A DNA stretch of 64,000 nucleotides from NCBI RefSeq assembly GCF_900103715.1, contig NZ_FNHL01000005.1, forward strand, positions 124,001-188,000, read 5' to 3'. Of the stretch, positions 16,480 through 26,204 are shown in pieces. The DNA is from Halogranum gelatinilyticum (GTDB taxonomy: Archaea; Halobacteriota; Halobacteria; Halobacteriales; Haloferacaceae). The position numbers and the translations under genes were made by a program. Every line of letters starts with the position of its first letter. Position 1 is the first letter of the stretch. The notes under the pieces were generated by a model. That model did no database searches, had not been told where the DNA came from, and saw only the letters and a program-made list of their open reading frames with translations.

Positions 16480-17328
16480 TCAGAGGTTCGGCGTACGGTT
16501 GAGGTCGTCTTCGCCCGGCAGCGTCCGGTCGCGCTCGTCGAGCGCGCCGCTGAACTGTCGGCGGAAGCTTCCCGCGTCGACCTCACGGGCGCGGGCGGCG
16601 GTTTTGCGGACGATGTCGCTCTCGTCGTCGTCGGCAGCGAGCCGGGTCAGCGTCTCCGTGGCGCGCTCGTCGTCGACGCCGCCGAGCAGATGGGCGGCCC
16701 ACTCCCGGACCCGCTCGCTCGGGTCCGCGGCCGCCTCGATTAGTTCGTCGAGTGCGTCCTCGCCGCGTCGTTTGAACAGCGAGATGAGGGCGTTCCGCCG
16801 GGCGGCGTGGTGTTCGTCGTCGAGCGCGGCCACGATTGTCTCCTCGTGTGCGACTCGGTCGAGACGGTCCAGGGCGACGACTGCCTCCGCACGGACCCAC
16901 GGGTCGTCGTCGTCAGTGCAGTGGACGGCCGTCTTCGCCGCGACCGCCCCGCCGAGTTTCGCCACCGCCTCGACGGCGAACTGCCGGACTTCGTCGTCGT
17001 CGTCGGTCGTCGCGGCACTGCTCAACGCCCGGACGACCCGCTCACTCTCGTCTCCGTCGTACTCCCGTTCGGCGAGCGCGAGTGCTGCACGGCGGCGTTC
17101 GACGGCGTCGTCGCCAGCGAGTGTCGTCAGCAGGTCGGCGACGCCCTCGTCTTCGACCGGTTCGGTGTCGCTGGCAGCGAGATCTTCGAGCGACGCCTCG
17201 CCGATAGTGACGTCGCGGTCGACCTCGATGTCGTCCAGCCCGACCGGCTCCTCGCCGAATCCGGGGCTCCGTTCGGGATGGAGCTGTGGGTCCGGCGGGC
17301 CGTCCGTGGCTTCCTCTTCGTCTCTCAT
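16480..17328 (-). CDS. HEAT-repeat protein of the nar operon
   Basis: A 282-residue soluble, very acidic protein. After ~60 disordered residues it consists of about six HEAT/PBS-lyase-type repeats of ~30 residues, with patterns such as R-R-R-A-A-L-A-L, V-R-Q-F-A-V-E-A-V-A-K-L-G and V-R-A-E-A-V-V-A-L-D. Such repeats form a protein-binding superhelix. Position between narJ-side genes and the Mrp ATPase suggests a scaffold or assembly factor for nitrate reductase. No catalytic residues of phycobilin lyases are expected in this context. It overlaps the preceding gene by 4 bp. Confidence 0.75.
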   Translation of the reverse strand: MRDEEEATDGPPDPQLHPERSPGFGEEPVGLDDIEVDRDVTIGEASLEDLAASDTEPVEDEGVADLLTTLAGDDAVERRRAALALAEREYDGDESERVVRALSSAATTDDDDEVRQFAVEAVAKLGGAVAAKTAVHCTDDDDPWVRAEAVVALDRLDRVAHEETIVAALDDEHHAARRNALISLFKRRGEDALDELIEAAADPSERVREWAAHLLGGVDDERATETLTRLAADDDESDIVRKTAARAREVDAGSFRRQFSGALDERDRTLPGEDDLNRTPNL

Positions 17329-18230
17329 CGCCGTTCACCTCCCGTCGTCTCGACGTCGCTACCGACGAGCAGTGCGACGGCGACGACGACGCCCAATGCC
17401 CGCAGCAGCGTTCCAGGGACGCCCGTGGCGAGGAGTGTCCCGACGGCGAGCACAGCGTCGGTGTCTCGCGTCCGGAACGCCCGTGTGAGTCCGGCGACGC
17501 CCCCACCGGCAGCGAGGACGACGAGTCCGATGGGCGCGCCGACGACGCCGCCACCGATCAGCAGAACGGCCCCTGCGACGTAGGGGACGCTCGTCGCCAC
17601 CGCGAACGTCAGGACTGCTGCCAGTGCTCCGACGATGAGACTCGGTCGGTCGGAGCCAACGAACAGCGGCGTCGCTCCGACGCCGACGAGTGCCAGGACG
17701 GTCCCGAGCGGCCGGAACGTCCCGGCGGCGATACCGCCGGTCGCGGCCAGCGAGACGACGACCGAGCCGGCGAGGACGGCCACGACGCCCGTACGACGGA
17801 TCTCGGTACGGCTGGCACTGCGACCGAGTTCACGGACCTCGGACCAGGCGACGAGGGTGACACCACCAACCATCCCGACTGCGGCCGGGAGCCACGCCGC
17901 TGGCGACGCGAGGGCGACCAGCCCGAAGCTTCCCGCGAAGGCGAGACCGACCCGCTCGACCGGCCGGTCGGCGGCCGTCGCGAGCAGCAGTGCCCCGAAC
18001 GCGGGACCGACGACGGCCACCGGAAGCCCCACCGCGGCGAGGTCGGTGACGCCGCCGGGGAGCGTCCCCGGTGCGTTGTGGACGACGCGGTACAGCGTCG
18101 TCGCCGCGACCGACAGCAGCGCGAGCAGCCCCGCAGCCGTCCGAGCCGAGACCGGTGATTCCGCGGCGACCCGGTCGACGCCCGCCAGTAGCCGACCGTT
18201 CGCAATCTCGTCGAACTGGCGGCCGCTCAC
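17325..18230 (-). CDS. Polytopic membrane protein of the nar operon, unknown function
   Basis: A 301-residue protein with an N-terminal amphipathic stretch, then roughly eight hydrophobic segments rich in Ala, Gly and Val. The second half has repeated G-V-V-x-x-P-I-G-L and A-G-G-G-V-A-G-L patterns. No heme-binding His pairs in helices, no cysteine motifs and no transporter signature are seen. Start and stop overlap the neighbouring genes by 4 bp on both sides, so it is translated as part of the operon. I do not recognise the family. Confidence 0.6.
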   Translation of the reverse strand: MSGRQFDEIANGRLLAGVDRVAAESPVSARTAAGLLALLSVAATTLYRVVHNAPGTLPGGVTDLAAVGLPVAVVGPAFGALLLATAADRPVERVGLAFAGSFGLVALASPAAWLPAAVGMVGGVTLVAWSEVRELGRSASRTEIRRTGVVAVLAGSVVVSLAATGGIAAGTFRPLGTVLALVGVGATPLFVGSDRPSLIVGALAAVLTFAVATSVPYVAGAVLLIGGGVVGAPIGLVVLAAGGGVAGLTRAFRTRDTDAVLAVGTLLATGVPGTLLRALGVVVAVALLVGSDVETTGGERR

Positions 18231-19033
18231 GGCTCTTCACCTCCCTCGAACCGCTCGCCGAGGTCGATCTGGTCGGCGGCGGCGAACCGGTCGACGAACG
18301 CGGCGAGTTCACCGTAGAGACCGGTCCCGGCCTCCTCGGCCATCCGACCGGCGAGCCCGCCGGTGAGTACGTGCAGATGGCGGTCGTGGAAGTCGAGCCG
18401 TGCCCGTGCCGCGTCGCTCGCTCCTTGGGCCTCGCGGCGTGCGAGGTAGCCGGCGAACTCCAGTTGGTACGGCAGGTAGTCGTGGTTGTCGCGGGCCGAC
18501 TGGTCGACTTCGAGCCCGAAGTAGTCGTACGCCCGCGCGAGGTCGAGGTTGACGTCGTTCCACGAGGCCTCGGGCCGGTAGGCCGTCTCGTACAGCGACA
18601 CCGGTGGCCCCTCGCTGTCGAGCGTGCCGTCGGTGCGGTCCTGATACTCCGAGTAGCCGACCGTGAACAGGTCGTTGAACCGCGCACAGAGCGTCTCGTG
18701 GTCGTCCTCAACAGTCAGGTCCGGCGGCTCGACCGAAAGGCCGCTCGCGTCGAGCAGTTCGCGGCAGGCCTCGTCGACCTCGCCGGCGACGAGCCGCTCG
18801 TGGAGCGACTCGCTCGGTTCGTCGAACAGCGTCGCCAGGAGGCTGTAGATGCCGCTGCGGGCGGCCGCCTCGCGGCCGACCTGTTCTGCGTCGAGGCGTT
18901 CGCTGGACGCCGTACCTGCGGTGTCGGCTGCGGTGTCGCCGGACACTGCGTCGACTGCGGTGTCGCCTGATGCCGTGTCGGCTGTGTCCTCGTCGGTTCC
19001 CGTCGTCCCGTCGTGTGTTGTGGGTGTCTCCAT
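18227..19033 (-). CDS. narJ: Nitrate reductase chaperone NarJ (TorD/DmsD family)
   Basis: A 268-residue protein. Residues ~1-45 are a Thr/Asp/Ala-rich low-complexity tail (repeats of S-G-D-T-A). Residues ~50-265 are an all-helical TorD-like chaperone domain: Y-S-L-L-A-T-L-F-D-E-P, a F-N-D-L-F-T-V-G motif, G-P-P-V-S-L-Y-E-T-A-Y, then the D-x-x-x-Y-F-G-L-E-V and D-Y-L-P-Y-Q-L-E-F helices. Such proteins bind the signal peptide of the catalytic subunit until Mo cofactor and Fe-S clusters are inserted. The ATG at 19033 is chosen because the upstream in-frame extension overlaps the next gene and is Arg-rich. Confidence 0.85.
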   Translation of the reverse strand: METPTTHDGTTGTDEDTADTASGDTAVDAVSGDTAADTAGTASSERLDAEQVGREAAARSGIYSLLATLFDEPSESLHERLVAGEVDEACRELLDASGLSVEPPDLTVEDDHETLCARFNDLFTVGYSEYQDRTDGTLDSEGPPVSLYETAYRPEASWNDVNLDLARAYDYFGLEVDQSARDNHDYLPYQLEFAGYLARREAQGASDAARARLDFHDRHLHVLTGGLAGRMAEEAGTGLYGELAAFVDRFAAADQIDLGERFEGGEEP

Positions 19034-19044
19034 CTCGTCTCTCC

Positions 19045-19872
19045 TCAGTTCTTCCGCACCGCCTGGGCGGTCACCAGCGTCACGCCGACGATTGCGAGAC
19101 CGGCGACGGCCCACAGGATGGACTCGTACGGCGGTCCCTGCGGTCCCGGTCCGAGCGGGAAGTGGTACCATTCGCTGACCGACTTCCGCCCCGACCGCTC
19201 CATGTGCGAGCCGTTCCACACCGCGAAGGCCACGTCGACGTCGTTGTCGACGGCGAACGTCGTCCGGTTCTCCGCGTTGGCCGCGATGTCCCGCGACATC
19301 ACGACCGTCCACCGACCGTCGTCGTAGTGCGTCGACGTGTCCACCGCCGACCCCTCGAACGACGTCGTCGTCCCGGGCCCGCCGGCGAGCAGTTCTTCGG
19401 TCTCGCCGCCGGCCTGCCAGTACCAGACGTTCACGAGGTTCCGCGTGCTCCCCATCGAGATGGGCGGGCGGGCACTGGTGTTGACAGGCACCTGCACCGC
19501 GGCCGCATCGGCGAACTCTCTCGGCGCGCTGGCGTTGCGGTCGGCGGTGCCGTCGGCCCACGACAGCCGGAGATACAGCCGCTCGTCGGTCCGTGCGGAC
19601 TGGACGCGCAACGTTTCGACGGACGTGTCGCTGGCGTTCGGCAGGCCGCTCGGGGCGCTCGCCATCGGGACGCCGACGGCAGGCACCGTGTCCCACGCCT
19701 CACCGGTCGGCTGCTGTGGCTGGTCACCGGCCGAGACCGACTCGACCGGAATCTGGTTCGCCGGCCGCGCCGACACCATCGCAGGGGCCACCACGGTCGT
19801 CAACACGACCAGACAGGCGACGACGGCGGCGACGACGCCCGTTCGCCTCGTCGACTCGCTCCGGTTACCCAT
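19045..19872 (-). CDS. Ethylbenzene dehydrogenase gamma-like heme-binding subunit
   Basis: A 275-residue exported protein. A signal peptide covers ~1-36 (basic S-T-R-R-T, hydrophobic core, cleavage near V-S-A-R-P). The body is the beta-sandwich heme b domain of ethylbenzene/selenate/chlorate reductase gamma subunits, with V-Q-V-P-V-N strands, N-V-W-Y-W-Q, and W-T-V-V-M-S-R-D. A C-terminal membrane anchor lies at ~252-270. Bacterial Nar uses membrane NarI, whereas this subunit type goes with exported DMSO-reductase-family enzymes. It is therefore probably the electron entry subunit of the extracellular NarGH. It overlaps narH by 8 bp. Axial ligands cannot be fixed by eye. Confidence 0.75.
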   Translation of the reverse strand: MGNRSESTRRTGVVAAVVACLVVLTTVVAPAMVSARPANQIPVESVSAGDQPQQPTGEAWDTVPAVGVPMASAPSGLPNASDTSVETLRVQSARTDERLYLRLSWADGTADRNASAPREFADAAAVQVPVNTSARPPISMGSTRNLVNVWYWQAGGETEELLAGGPGTTTSFEGSAVDTSTHYDDGRWTVVMSRDIAANAENRTTFAVDNDVDVAFAVWNGSHMERSGRKSVSEWYHFPLGPGPQGPPYESILWAVAGLAIVGVTLVTAQAVRKN

Positions 19873-20929
19873 CGTCGAACACCTCCATCCGGTACTTCCG
19901 GGCGGGGTTGGTGTCGGTCAGCATATCGAGCAGTTCGCTCTCGCCGCCGCGGTCGACCTTCTCGCGCTCGCGTTCGATGGTGTCCAGCGCGTCGTGGACA
20001 CGCTCGCCGAACAGCTCTTCGAGATACTGCCGGGGGATGCGGTCGATGCCGGTCGTCTCGCCGTCCTCGGAGTGTTGCGGCGGTGCGAACGGCGGGATGT
20101 AGTAGACGTTCGGCTGCGTCTGGTACTCCGGATGCAGCGGCAGGGCCACCTCGTACTCTTCGACGAGTTTGTGGATGGGTCCCTGTTCGTCGTCGAGGAA
20201 CCCGACGAGTCGCAGCTGCGGCGGACACTCCTCCGCACAGGCGGGGGCGAACGTCTCGCCCTCCGGTCCTTCACCCTCCAGCCGGGGATAACAGAAGATG
20301 CACTTCTCGGAGGTCTTCTGGGTGGCGTTGTAGTAGACCTTCTTGTACGGACACCCCTCGACGCAGTAGCGGTAGCCACGACACCGCTCCTGGTCGATGA
20401 GGACGATGCCGTCCTCTTCGCGCTTGTAGATGGCCTTCCGCGGGCAGGCCTCGACACACGAGGGGTGCGTACAGTGGTTGCAGATGCGCGGGAGATAGAA
20501 GTAATAGGAGTTGGGATACTCGCCAGCACCCTGGTCCTCGTCCCAGTTCGGTCCCCACTCGGGGTCGCTGTTGGGACGCAGCGGCTGGTCGCTCCCGTCG
20601 TACATGATCTCCTTGTGGTTGAACTCCCAGGCCTCCCCGTAGTCCTCCTGGTCGGGAATCTCGCCGGGTTGACGCTCGCTGTGGTCGGCGGACTTCCAGC
20701 CGCCGCCGGAGTTCTCCCAGTCGCGAGGATAGCCCTCGCCGGGCTTGGTCTCGACGTTGTTCCAGTACATATAGTCGCGGCCGCCGCCCTCGGTCCACAG
20801 CGACTTACACGCGACCGTACACGTCTGGCAGCCGATACATTTGTTCAGGTCCATCACCATCGCGACCTGATGGTCGACTCCCTCCGCGAGGTCGACCGAC
20901 TCTCCGTTGCCGTCGCTCTCTGTGCTCAT
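19865..20929 (-). CDS. narH: Nitrate reductase iron-sulfur beta subunit NarH
   Basis: A 354-residue electron-transfer subunit with four Fe-S sites in the NarH order. Cys31/34/37/41 (C-I-G-C-Q-T-C-T-V-A-C), Cys150/153/158/162, and Cys183/189/193 in C-R-G-Y-R-Y-C-V-E-G-C are visible. The aromatic Tyr186 replaces the fourth Cys, marking a [3Fe-4S] cluster as in E. coli NarH (Trp there). A last group is Cys210/213/231/235. It has no signal peptide and is expected to ride out with NarG through the Tat system. The ATG overlaps the narG stop by 4 bp. Confidence 0.95.
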   Translation of the reverse strand: MSTESDGNGESVDLAEGVDHQVAMVMDLNKCIGCQTCTVACKSLWTEGGGRDYMYWNNVETKPGEGYPRDWENSGGGWKSADHSERQPGEIPDQEDYGEAWEFNHKEIMYDGSDQPLRPNSDPEWGPNWDEDQGAGEYPNSYYFYLPRICNHCTHPSCVEACPRKAIYKREEDGIVLIDQERCRGYRYCVEGCPYKKVYYNATQKTSEKCIFCYPRLEGEGPEGETFAPACAEECPPQLRLVGFLDDEQGPIHKLVEEYEVALPLHPEYQTQPNVYYIPPFAPPQHSEDGETTGIDRIPRQYLEELFGERVHDALDTIEREREKVDRGGESELLDMLTDTNPARKYRMEVFDDG

Positions 20930-23898
20930 TCGTTGGTCCCTCCCTGCTTCCGCACGTCGACACGGACGTCGCTGTTGACGCCCGTCGGTCCCCAGTAGTT
21001 GGGGAAGAAGTACAGATGTTCACCCGTGTCTTCGGGGTACTGTACCAGCTGCGTCGGCTTCATGTACATCGGCACGAGCGAGTTGAAGTCGGTGTCGCCG
21101 GGGAACTGGAAGCGTTCCCACGCGAAGTACATCCGCGCGGTGCCGCGCTGGCTGCTCGGATAGAGCTTCGCCTGCAGTTCGACCTCGGCGAGGTCGTTGA
21201 ACACCTCGACCGTATCGCCGTCCTCGATGCCGCGCTCGGCGGCGTCCTCGGGGTGGAGATAGACGACTGGCTCACCCCGCTGGAGCCGCAGGAGCTTCTC
21301 GCTGTCCCGCCACGTCGAGTGGATGGACCACCGGCCGTGGGGGGTGTTGTACTCCATCGGGTAGTCGCCACCCGTGTTCGTCGGCCCCTCCTTGTGAGTC
21401 GGCAGCTGTTCGCCGAGTTCGAGGAACCAGTCGTGGTCGATGTAGTACTGCTGTCGGCCCGTCGCCGTCGGCCACGGGTTCTTGTCCTGGACGAAGTCTT
21501 TCCACGGCGTGTAGGCCTCACCCTCCTCGATGTCCGAGGTCCAGTGGTCGCCCGATTCGAGCAGCCGCTTCGGCTCCTCGACGGTGTCGGCGAAGGTGAT
21601 CTGCTCGTCGCTGTCGGCGGGGTTCGACTCCTCGGAGTGCTCGAGGATGTACTCACAGGCTGCGCGGTCCTCCGCGAGCGCGTCCTCCTCGCCCGAGGCC
21701 CAGTCGCGGACGTAGTCGTCGTAGATCGTCGTGAGGTCGATCTCACGGTCGAACTTCCGGTCGTCGATGGGCTCGACACCGCGCTCCGTTGCGACCTCCT
21801 GAATCTTCGCGGCGAGTTCGCGGAAGATCTGCCAGTCGGTCTTCGACTCGCCCAGTGGCTCGACCGCGGGCGTGAACGGATGCACGTAGGTGTGCATATC
21901 CGTCATCGACAGGTCGTGTTTCTCGTAGTGGCTCGCCGTCGGCAACACGATGTCCGAGTACATCGCCGTCGAGTCCATCCGGAAGTTGATGTCGACGACG
22001 AGGTCGAGTTTCGGCCACAGTTCGTCCTCGACGGCGACGTTCCCCTTCGCCTGGTTGAAGTAGTTACCCCGCCAGACGAACATCGTCGAGGGGTCGGGCC
22101 GCGAGCCATCCGAGCGCTCCTCGGGGTAGACCGGCATCCAGTCCTTGTCGATGGACTCGCGGATCTTCTCGGCGGTGTCCTCGTCGGTGTTGTCGAGGAT
22201 ACCCGCGTGGTAGTACGTCCACAGCGTCGTCGGGACGCCACGGACTTTCCCGGTCGGGAACGAGAGCGTCTTCCAGCCGTGGAACGTCCAGATCTTCTCC
22301 TGGCCGACGTAGTGGTCGAGGCCCGTTCCCTGCCTGCCGAGGTTCCCGGTCAGCGTGACGAGCAGTTGGATGGCACGGTTCCCGAGGTCGTTGTGATACC
22401 AGTCGTTGACGCCCTTCCCCTGGATGATCTTCGCCTTGTCGACCTCGGCGAACTCGCGGGCGACCCGCTGGTAGGTCTCCGTGCCGACGCCCGTCTCCTC
22501 GTGGACCGTCTCCGGGTCGTACTGTGCGAGTTCGTCGCGAAGTTCGTTCCACACGGTCCGGACTCGGACACTCCCGTCCGTCGTATGGACCGTCTGTTCG
22601 GCGTCCAGCTGCGGGTCGAAGTCGAGTTCGATGCTCTTCGAGTAGTCCTTCTGCCCGTCGCGCTCGCCGAGCGAGCCGGGTGCCTCTCGCAGCTGTCCGT
22701 CCGAGTCGGCCATGAGCAACATCCACTCCGGCCGGTCGGCATCGGTGTTCACCGCGGGCACCTCGCTCGCCCGAAGGAACTTGCCGGTGTCCTGCCGGAC
22801 GAGCAGCGGCATATCCGTCTGCTCTTTGAGATGTGCCTCGTCGTGGAGTCCCTCGTCGACGATGGTCTGGGCCATGCCGAGCGCGAGTGCCGTGTCGGTG
22901 CCGGGTTCGGGGCTGACCCACTCGTCGGTGTGGATGGCCGTCTGCGAATAGTCGGTGAAGACGCCGACGCGCTTCGTCCCGTTGTAGCCCGCATCGAGGA
23001 AGTACTTCGCGTCGGGGATGCGTGTGACGTTGATGTTCGAGCCCCACGCGATGATGTAGTCGGCGTTGTACCAGTCGGCACTCTCGGCGTTGTCAGTCTG
23101 GGTCCCCCACGTGATGGGCTGGCCTGGCGGCAAGTCCGAGTACCAGTCGTAAAAGGAGTGGCTGACCCCGCCGAGCAGATTGATGAGCCGCGAGCCGCTG
23201 GCGAAGCTGACGGGTGACATCGCCGGGATGGGCGTGAAGCCGCTGATGGCATCGTAGCGGCCGTCTTGAACCTCGTCGACGACGTGCTCGGCGATCTCGG
23301 TCAACGCCTCGTCCCACGAGATGCGTTTCCACTTGCCCTCGCCGCGCTCGCCGACGCGCTTGAGCGGATGTTTGATACGCTGGTCGGCGTTGACGTAGTC
23401 GGTGTAACACGCACCCTTCTGACAGCCGCGCGGGTTCGGATCCGGGAGGCTCTCGTCGAACCGTGGATAGTCGCCGGCCTGTTCCTCGCGCCAGACCTGG
23501 CCGTTCTTGACGTAGACGTTCCACGAGCAGCTGCCGGTGCAGTTGACGCTGTGGGTCGACCGGGACACCGAGTCCCAGTCCCACTCCTCGCGGTAGAGGT
23601 CCTCCCAGTCGCGGTAGGGGTAGTCCCCGATGGGGTCGCCGACGGTCTGGAGTCCGTCCATCTCGAACAGACTGTCGTCCGTCGCCGACGCGCCACCGAT
23701 GCCGAGGACCGACGCGACGCCGAGGCCTTCGAGGAAGCTCCGCCGGGAGACGGAGCCGCTACTCACCGACCCGTCGTCGTCGACCGGTTGGGCCGGTTCG
23801 CCTGCCGGGTCGCCGACCTCGGGATTTCGGTGGTCGTCGCGGTCCGATGCGTCCGATTCCTCCGCCGTCTCGTCGTGTGCTGTGTCGTTTCGACTCAT
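20926..23898 (-). CDS. narG: Respiratory nitrate reductase catalytic subunit NarG
   Basis: A 990-residue DMSO-reductase-family enzyme that reduces nitrate to nitrite at a Mo-bisMGD centre. A twin-arginine signal (S-R-R-S-F-L-E-G-L-G, residues ~51-60) follows an unusually long acidic ~50-residue leader. The FS0 [4Fe-4S] site has the NarG form: His116-x3-Cys120-x3-Cys124-x34-Cys159. Asp251 in F-Y-D-W-Y-S-D-L-P is the expected Mo ligand. The Tat signal places the active site outside the cell membrane, the known haloarchaeal pNar topology, unlike inward-facing bacterial NarG. Length is shorter than the ~1240 residues of E. coli NarG, as usual for archaea. Confidence 0.96.
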   Translation of the reverse strand: MSRNDTAHDETAEESDASDRDDHRNPEVGDPAGEPAQPVDDDGSVSSGSVSRRSFLEGLGVASVLGIGGASATDDSLFEMDGLQTVGDPIGDYPYRDWEDLYREEWDWDSVSRSTHSVNCTGSCSWNVYVKNGQVWREEQAGDYPRFDESLPDPNPRGCQKGACYTDYVNADQRIKHPLKRVGERGEGKWKRISWDEALTEIAEHVVDEVQDGRYDAISGFTPIPAMSPVSFASGSRLINLLGGVSHSFYDWYSDLPPGQPITWGTQTDNAESADWYNADYIIAWGSNINVTRIPDAKYFLDAGYNGTKRVGVFTDYSQTAIHTDEWVSPEPGTDTALALGMAQTIVDEGLHDEAHLKEQTDMPLLVRQDTGKFLRASEVPAVNTDADRPEWMLLMADSDGQLREAPGSLGERDGQKDYSKSIELDFDPQLDAEQTVHTTDGSVRVRTVWNELRDELAQYDPETVHEETGVGTETYQRVAREFAEVDKAKIIQGKGVNDWYHNDLGNRAIQLLVTLTGNLGRQGTGLDHYVGQEKIWTFHGWKTLSFPTGKVRGVPTTLWTYYHAGILDNTDEDTAEKIRESIDKDWMPVYPEERSDGSRPDPSTMFVWRGNYFNQAKGNVAVEDELWPKLDLVVDINFRMDSTAMYSDIVLPTASHYEKHDLSMTDMHTYVHPFTPAVEPLGESKTDWQIFRELAAKIQEVATERGVEPIDDRKFDREIDLTTIYDDYVRDWASGEEDALAEDRAACEYILEHSEESNPADSDEQITFADTVEEPKRLLESGDHWTSDIEEGEAYTPWKDFVQDKNPWPTATGRQQYYIDHDWFLELGEQLPTHKEGPTNTGGDYPMEYNTPHGRWSIHSTWRDSEKLLRLQRGEPVVYLHPEDAAERGIEDGDTVEVFNDLAEVELQAKLYPSSQRGTARMYFAWERFQFPGDTDFNSLVPMYMKPTQLVQYPEDTGEHLYFFPNYWGPTGVNSDVRVDVRKQGGTNE

Positions 23899-24104
23899 TC
23901 CTGCCTCCGAACGAAGACCGTCGTCAGTGCTACTGCCGCGCCGACCACGCCGAGCGTCACTCCCGCGAGCGTGTCGCCGCCCGCGTCGAGGCCGAGGGCG
24001 ACCAGCCCGAGACCGAGGAGCTTGCTGGCGCGGTCGAGGTGTCGGTACGTCCGTGCGGACAGTTCGATTCCGCGGGTCGAGTGGTCGGTACCGGCGTCAG
24101 TCAT
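23895..24104 (-). CDS. Small membrane protein between narC and narG
   Basis: A 69-residue protein with a polar N-terminus and two hydrophobic segments (around [10 protein letters not shown] and [15 protein letters not shown]) ending in R-R-Q-E. I place the start at the ATG at 24104, which overlaps the cytochrome b gene by 8 bp; the stop overlaps narG by 4 bp. This tight coupling argues that it is real. No family is recognised; a small accessory subunit of the cytochrome b/Rieske module is one possibility. Confidence 0.6.
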   Translation of the reverse strand: MTDAGTDHSTRGIELSARTYRHLDRASKLLGLGLVALGLDAGGDTLAGVTLGVVGAAVALTTVFVRRQE

Positions 24105-25548
24105 CGCCGGCCACCTCCGGGCCGCTGTTCGCCTGCTGTCGCTCGCTGTCGTCACGCAGCATCCGGTAGGTCAGATAGCCCGAACCTGCCGGAACGGCGA
24201 CGAGCGCGACGGTCAGAATCGGGTTGATGACGCCCGTCCCGACGCCGACCGCCCGTCCCAGCAGGTTGTTCATGCCTGCGATAGAGGCGATCATGATGAA
24301 CTGAACCGCCGCGACTCCGACGGCCGTCTGCCACGGCCGGGCCAACGGGTTCGCTGTGAAGTGGACCGGCTTCTCGTCGTAGTCGACGAACGGCCAGACG
24401 GCGACGAGACCGAAGACCAGCGTCGGCATCAACACGCCGCCGACGAACTCCGCCGACACGTGGATGCCGAGCACAGGGACGGTGAACGACAGCCACGAGG
24501 GCAGGAGCTTCAGGAAGCCGTAGACCCACATCAGGAACCAGTCGGGCATGATCAGCTCCGGTGTTCCCGCGGGGTTGTTCGGGCCGTACTCCGCGATGTT
24601 GTGGACCGGCAGGAAGCCCGCCAGCGTCGACAGCGTCGCCACCGTCAGGAAGAAGACGACCGCGCTCACGGCCGCTTGGTTCGGGAACGCCGGGAGCCCG
24701 ACGACGACGCTGTCGTCGTCCTTTGACACCGTCGCCCCGCTCCCACCGTCGCTCGCCACGGCGTCGTCGGAGCGTTCCGCCCGCGTCGACGGCGCGGGCC
24801 CCTGGACGTCACTGTCACGAGGAGCTTCGGTGTGCTTCTGCCGGAGCAGGATGGCCATGTGGACCGCCAACAGCCCGCCGATGGCGATGGGGATGACGAG
24901 TACGTGGAGGAAGTACAGCCGCGGGATGGTCGCGCTCGACGGGAACTCCCCGCCGAAGAACGCCTTCCCCAGGACGTCGCCGACGAGCGGCACCGAGATG
25001 GCGAGGTTGTAGCCGATGCCCGTCGCCGTCGCGGCGAACTCGTCGAAGGGGAGCGCGTAGCCCGTGTACGCCGCCCCCATCGCCAGCCCCGCGAGACCGG
25101 TGCCGACGAGCCAGTTCGGCTCTCGCGGGTTTCTGTACGCCCCGGTGAAGAACACCCTGAGCATATGCAACCCGATGGAGGCGACGAACAGATGGGCCGC
25201 CCAGTGGTGCATCCGCCGGATGAACATCCCGAACGGGATGTCGTAGGTGATGTGCAGGACGCTCGCGAACGCCTCCGGCACCTCTTCACCTTGGAACTTC
25301 TCGACGCTCCCCTCGTACTCCACGTCGCTCGTGGAGGGTTCGAAGAACATCCCGAGGAACAGTCCCGTCAGGATGAGCATCAGGAAGCAGAACAGTGCCA
25401 CCTCCCCGAGCAGGAACGAGTCCTCGGCGGGGAACGCCTTGCCGAGGAACTCCCGGCCGCTGTCGACGTCGAACCGGGTGTCCAGCCATTCGTAGGCGCG
25501 GCTCCCCGCGCCGTCGGCTCGGTCGCCGAGACGGTCGAGTCGCGACAT
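24097..25548 (-). CDS. narC: Cytochrome b subunit of the nitrate reductase bc-type module
   Basis: A 483-residue membrane protein of the cytochrome b/b6 family. The N-terminal four-helix half carries the first heme His pair (H-H-W-A-A-H-L and I-G-L-H-M-L-R) and the second set in L-Y-F-L-H-V and L-L-A-V-H-M. The quinol-oxidation-site motif appears as P-D-W-F (PEWY in mitochondria). An acidic, Ser-rich linker (~residues 235-275) joins it to the C-terminal helices. Together with the Rieske protein upstream it would oxidise menaquinol and feed the extracellular NarGH. In Haloferax mediterranei the equivalent is called narC. Confidence 0.9.
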   Translation of the reverse strand: MSRLDRLGDRADGAGSRAYEWLDTRFDVDSGREFLGKAFPAEDSFLLGEVALFCFLMLILTGLFLGMFFEPSTSDVEYEGSVEKFQGEEVPEAFASVLHITYDIPFGMFIRRMHHWAAHLFVASIGLHMLRVFFTGAYRNPREPNWLVGTGLAGLAMGAAYTGYALPFDEFAATATGIGYNLAISVPLVGDVLGKAFFGGEFPSSATIPRLYFLHVLVIPIAIGGLLAVHMAILLRQKHTEAPRDSDVQGPAPSTRAERSDDAVASDGGSGATVSKDDDSVVVGLPAFPNQAAVSAVVFFLTVATLSTLAGFLPVHNIAEYGPNNPAGTPELIMPDWFLMWVYGFLKLLPSWLSFTVPVLGIHVSAEFVGGVLMPTLVFGLVAVWPFVDYDEKPVHFTANPLARPWQTAVGVAAVQFIMIASIAGMNNLLGRAVGVGTGVINPILTVALVAVPAGSGYLTYRMLRDDSERQQANSGPEVAGDD

Positions 25549-26204
25549 CAGTCACCCCCCGGGCCGACCGTGCCGTTGAAGTCGCCCGTTGCGATGAGAT
25601 AGCCGTCACTGGAGAGCGTGATGGGGAGCTGTGGCAGTGCCCGCGGCGGCGGTCCGCCGACGACCTTCGCGCCCGCGGTCGGGTCGAACTTCCCGAAGTG
25701 ACACGGGCAGACGAGCGTCTCGCCCTCCTCGTTCGAGACCATACAGCCCGCGTGCGTACAGACCTTCGAGTAAGCGGCGTAGCCGCCGACGGTGTACTCG
25801 GTCTTCGTCTCGCCGCCGTACGCGTCCTCGGCGTGACGGACGAGCAGCGTCGGTGCCTTCTCGATACCCGGCCGCGGCTCGGGGAAGACGGTCAGCTTCT
25901 CACCCTCCGACAGTGCCGACTCCGTGATGCGGTTGCCCTCGCCGTCGACGAGGTAGATGCCGTCGGAGTAGACCGGGCCGGTGTAGGACCGCTCGAAGAC
26001 GCGGGTCAGACCGGCGAGCGGCGCGGCGAGGCTGCCGACGGCGGTCATTCCCCCGACGGTTGCGAGCAGCTTCGCGTAGTCACGCCGTTGCAGCGCGGCC
26101 CGCGTGTCGCTGAAGATGCTCGGTCGGTACCCCTCGCCGTCGTCCGGACAGTCCGAACAACAGCCGTCACAGTCGTCGTCCGTGTTCGGTGTCTCCTGGT
26201 GCAT
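25548..26204 (-). CDS. narB: Rieske iron-sulfur protein of the nar operon
   Basis: A 218-residue protein. It opens with a Cys/Asp-rich segment ([11 protein letters not shown]), then a hydrophobic anchor around residues 48-68. The Rieske domain follows with C-T-H-A-G-C and C-P-C-H-F-G-K-F-D as the [2Fe-2S] ligand boxes and P-P-P-R-A-L near the end. It accepts electrons from menaquinol via the cytochrome b subunit. The in-frame ATG at 26204 is chosen because it gives an ATGA overlap with narA. The N-terminal cluster of five cysteines is not part of the usual Rieske fold and could bind a metal. Confidence 0.9.
   Translation of the reverse strand: MHQETPNTDDDCDGCCSDCPDDGEGYRPSIFSDTRAALQRRDYAKLLATVGGMTAVGSLAAPLAGLTRVFERSYTGPVYSDGIYLVDGEGNRITESALSEGEKLTVFPEPRPGIEKAPTLLVRHAEDAYGGETKTEYTVGGYAAYSKVCTHAGCMVSNEEGETLVCPCHFGKFDPTAGAKVVGGPPPRALPQLPITLSSDGYLIATGDFNGTVGPGGD

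Noticed and set aside
21016..23217. A long open frame antisense to narG (733 codons)
   Set aside because: It mirrors codon-position GC bias of narG; the product lacks recognisable domains, and narG on the other strand is unambiguous.
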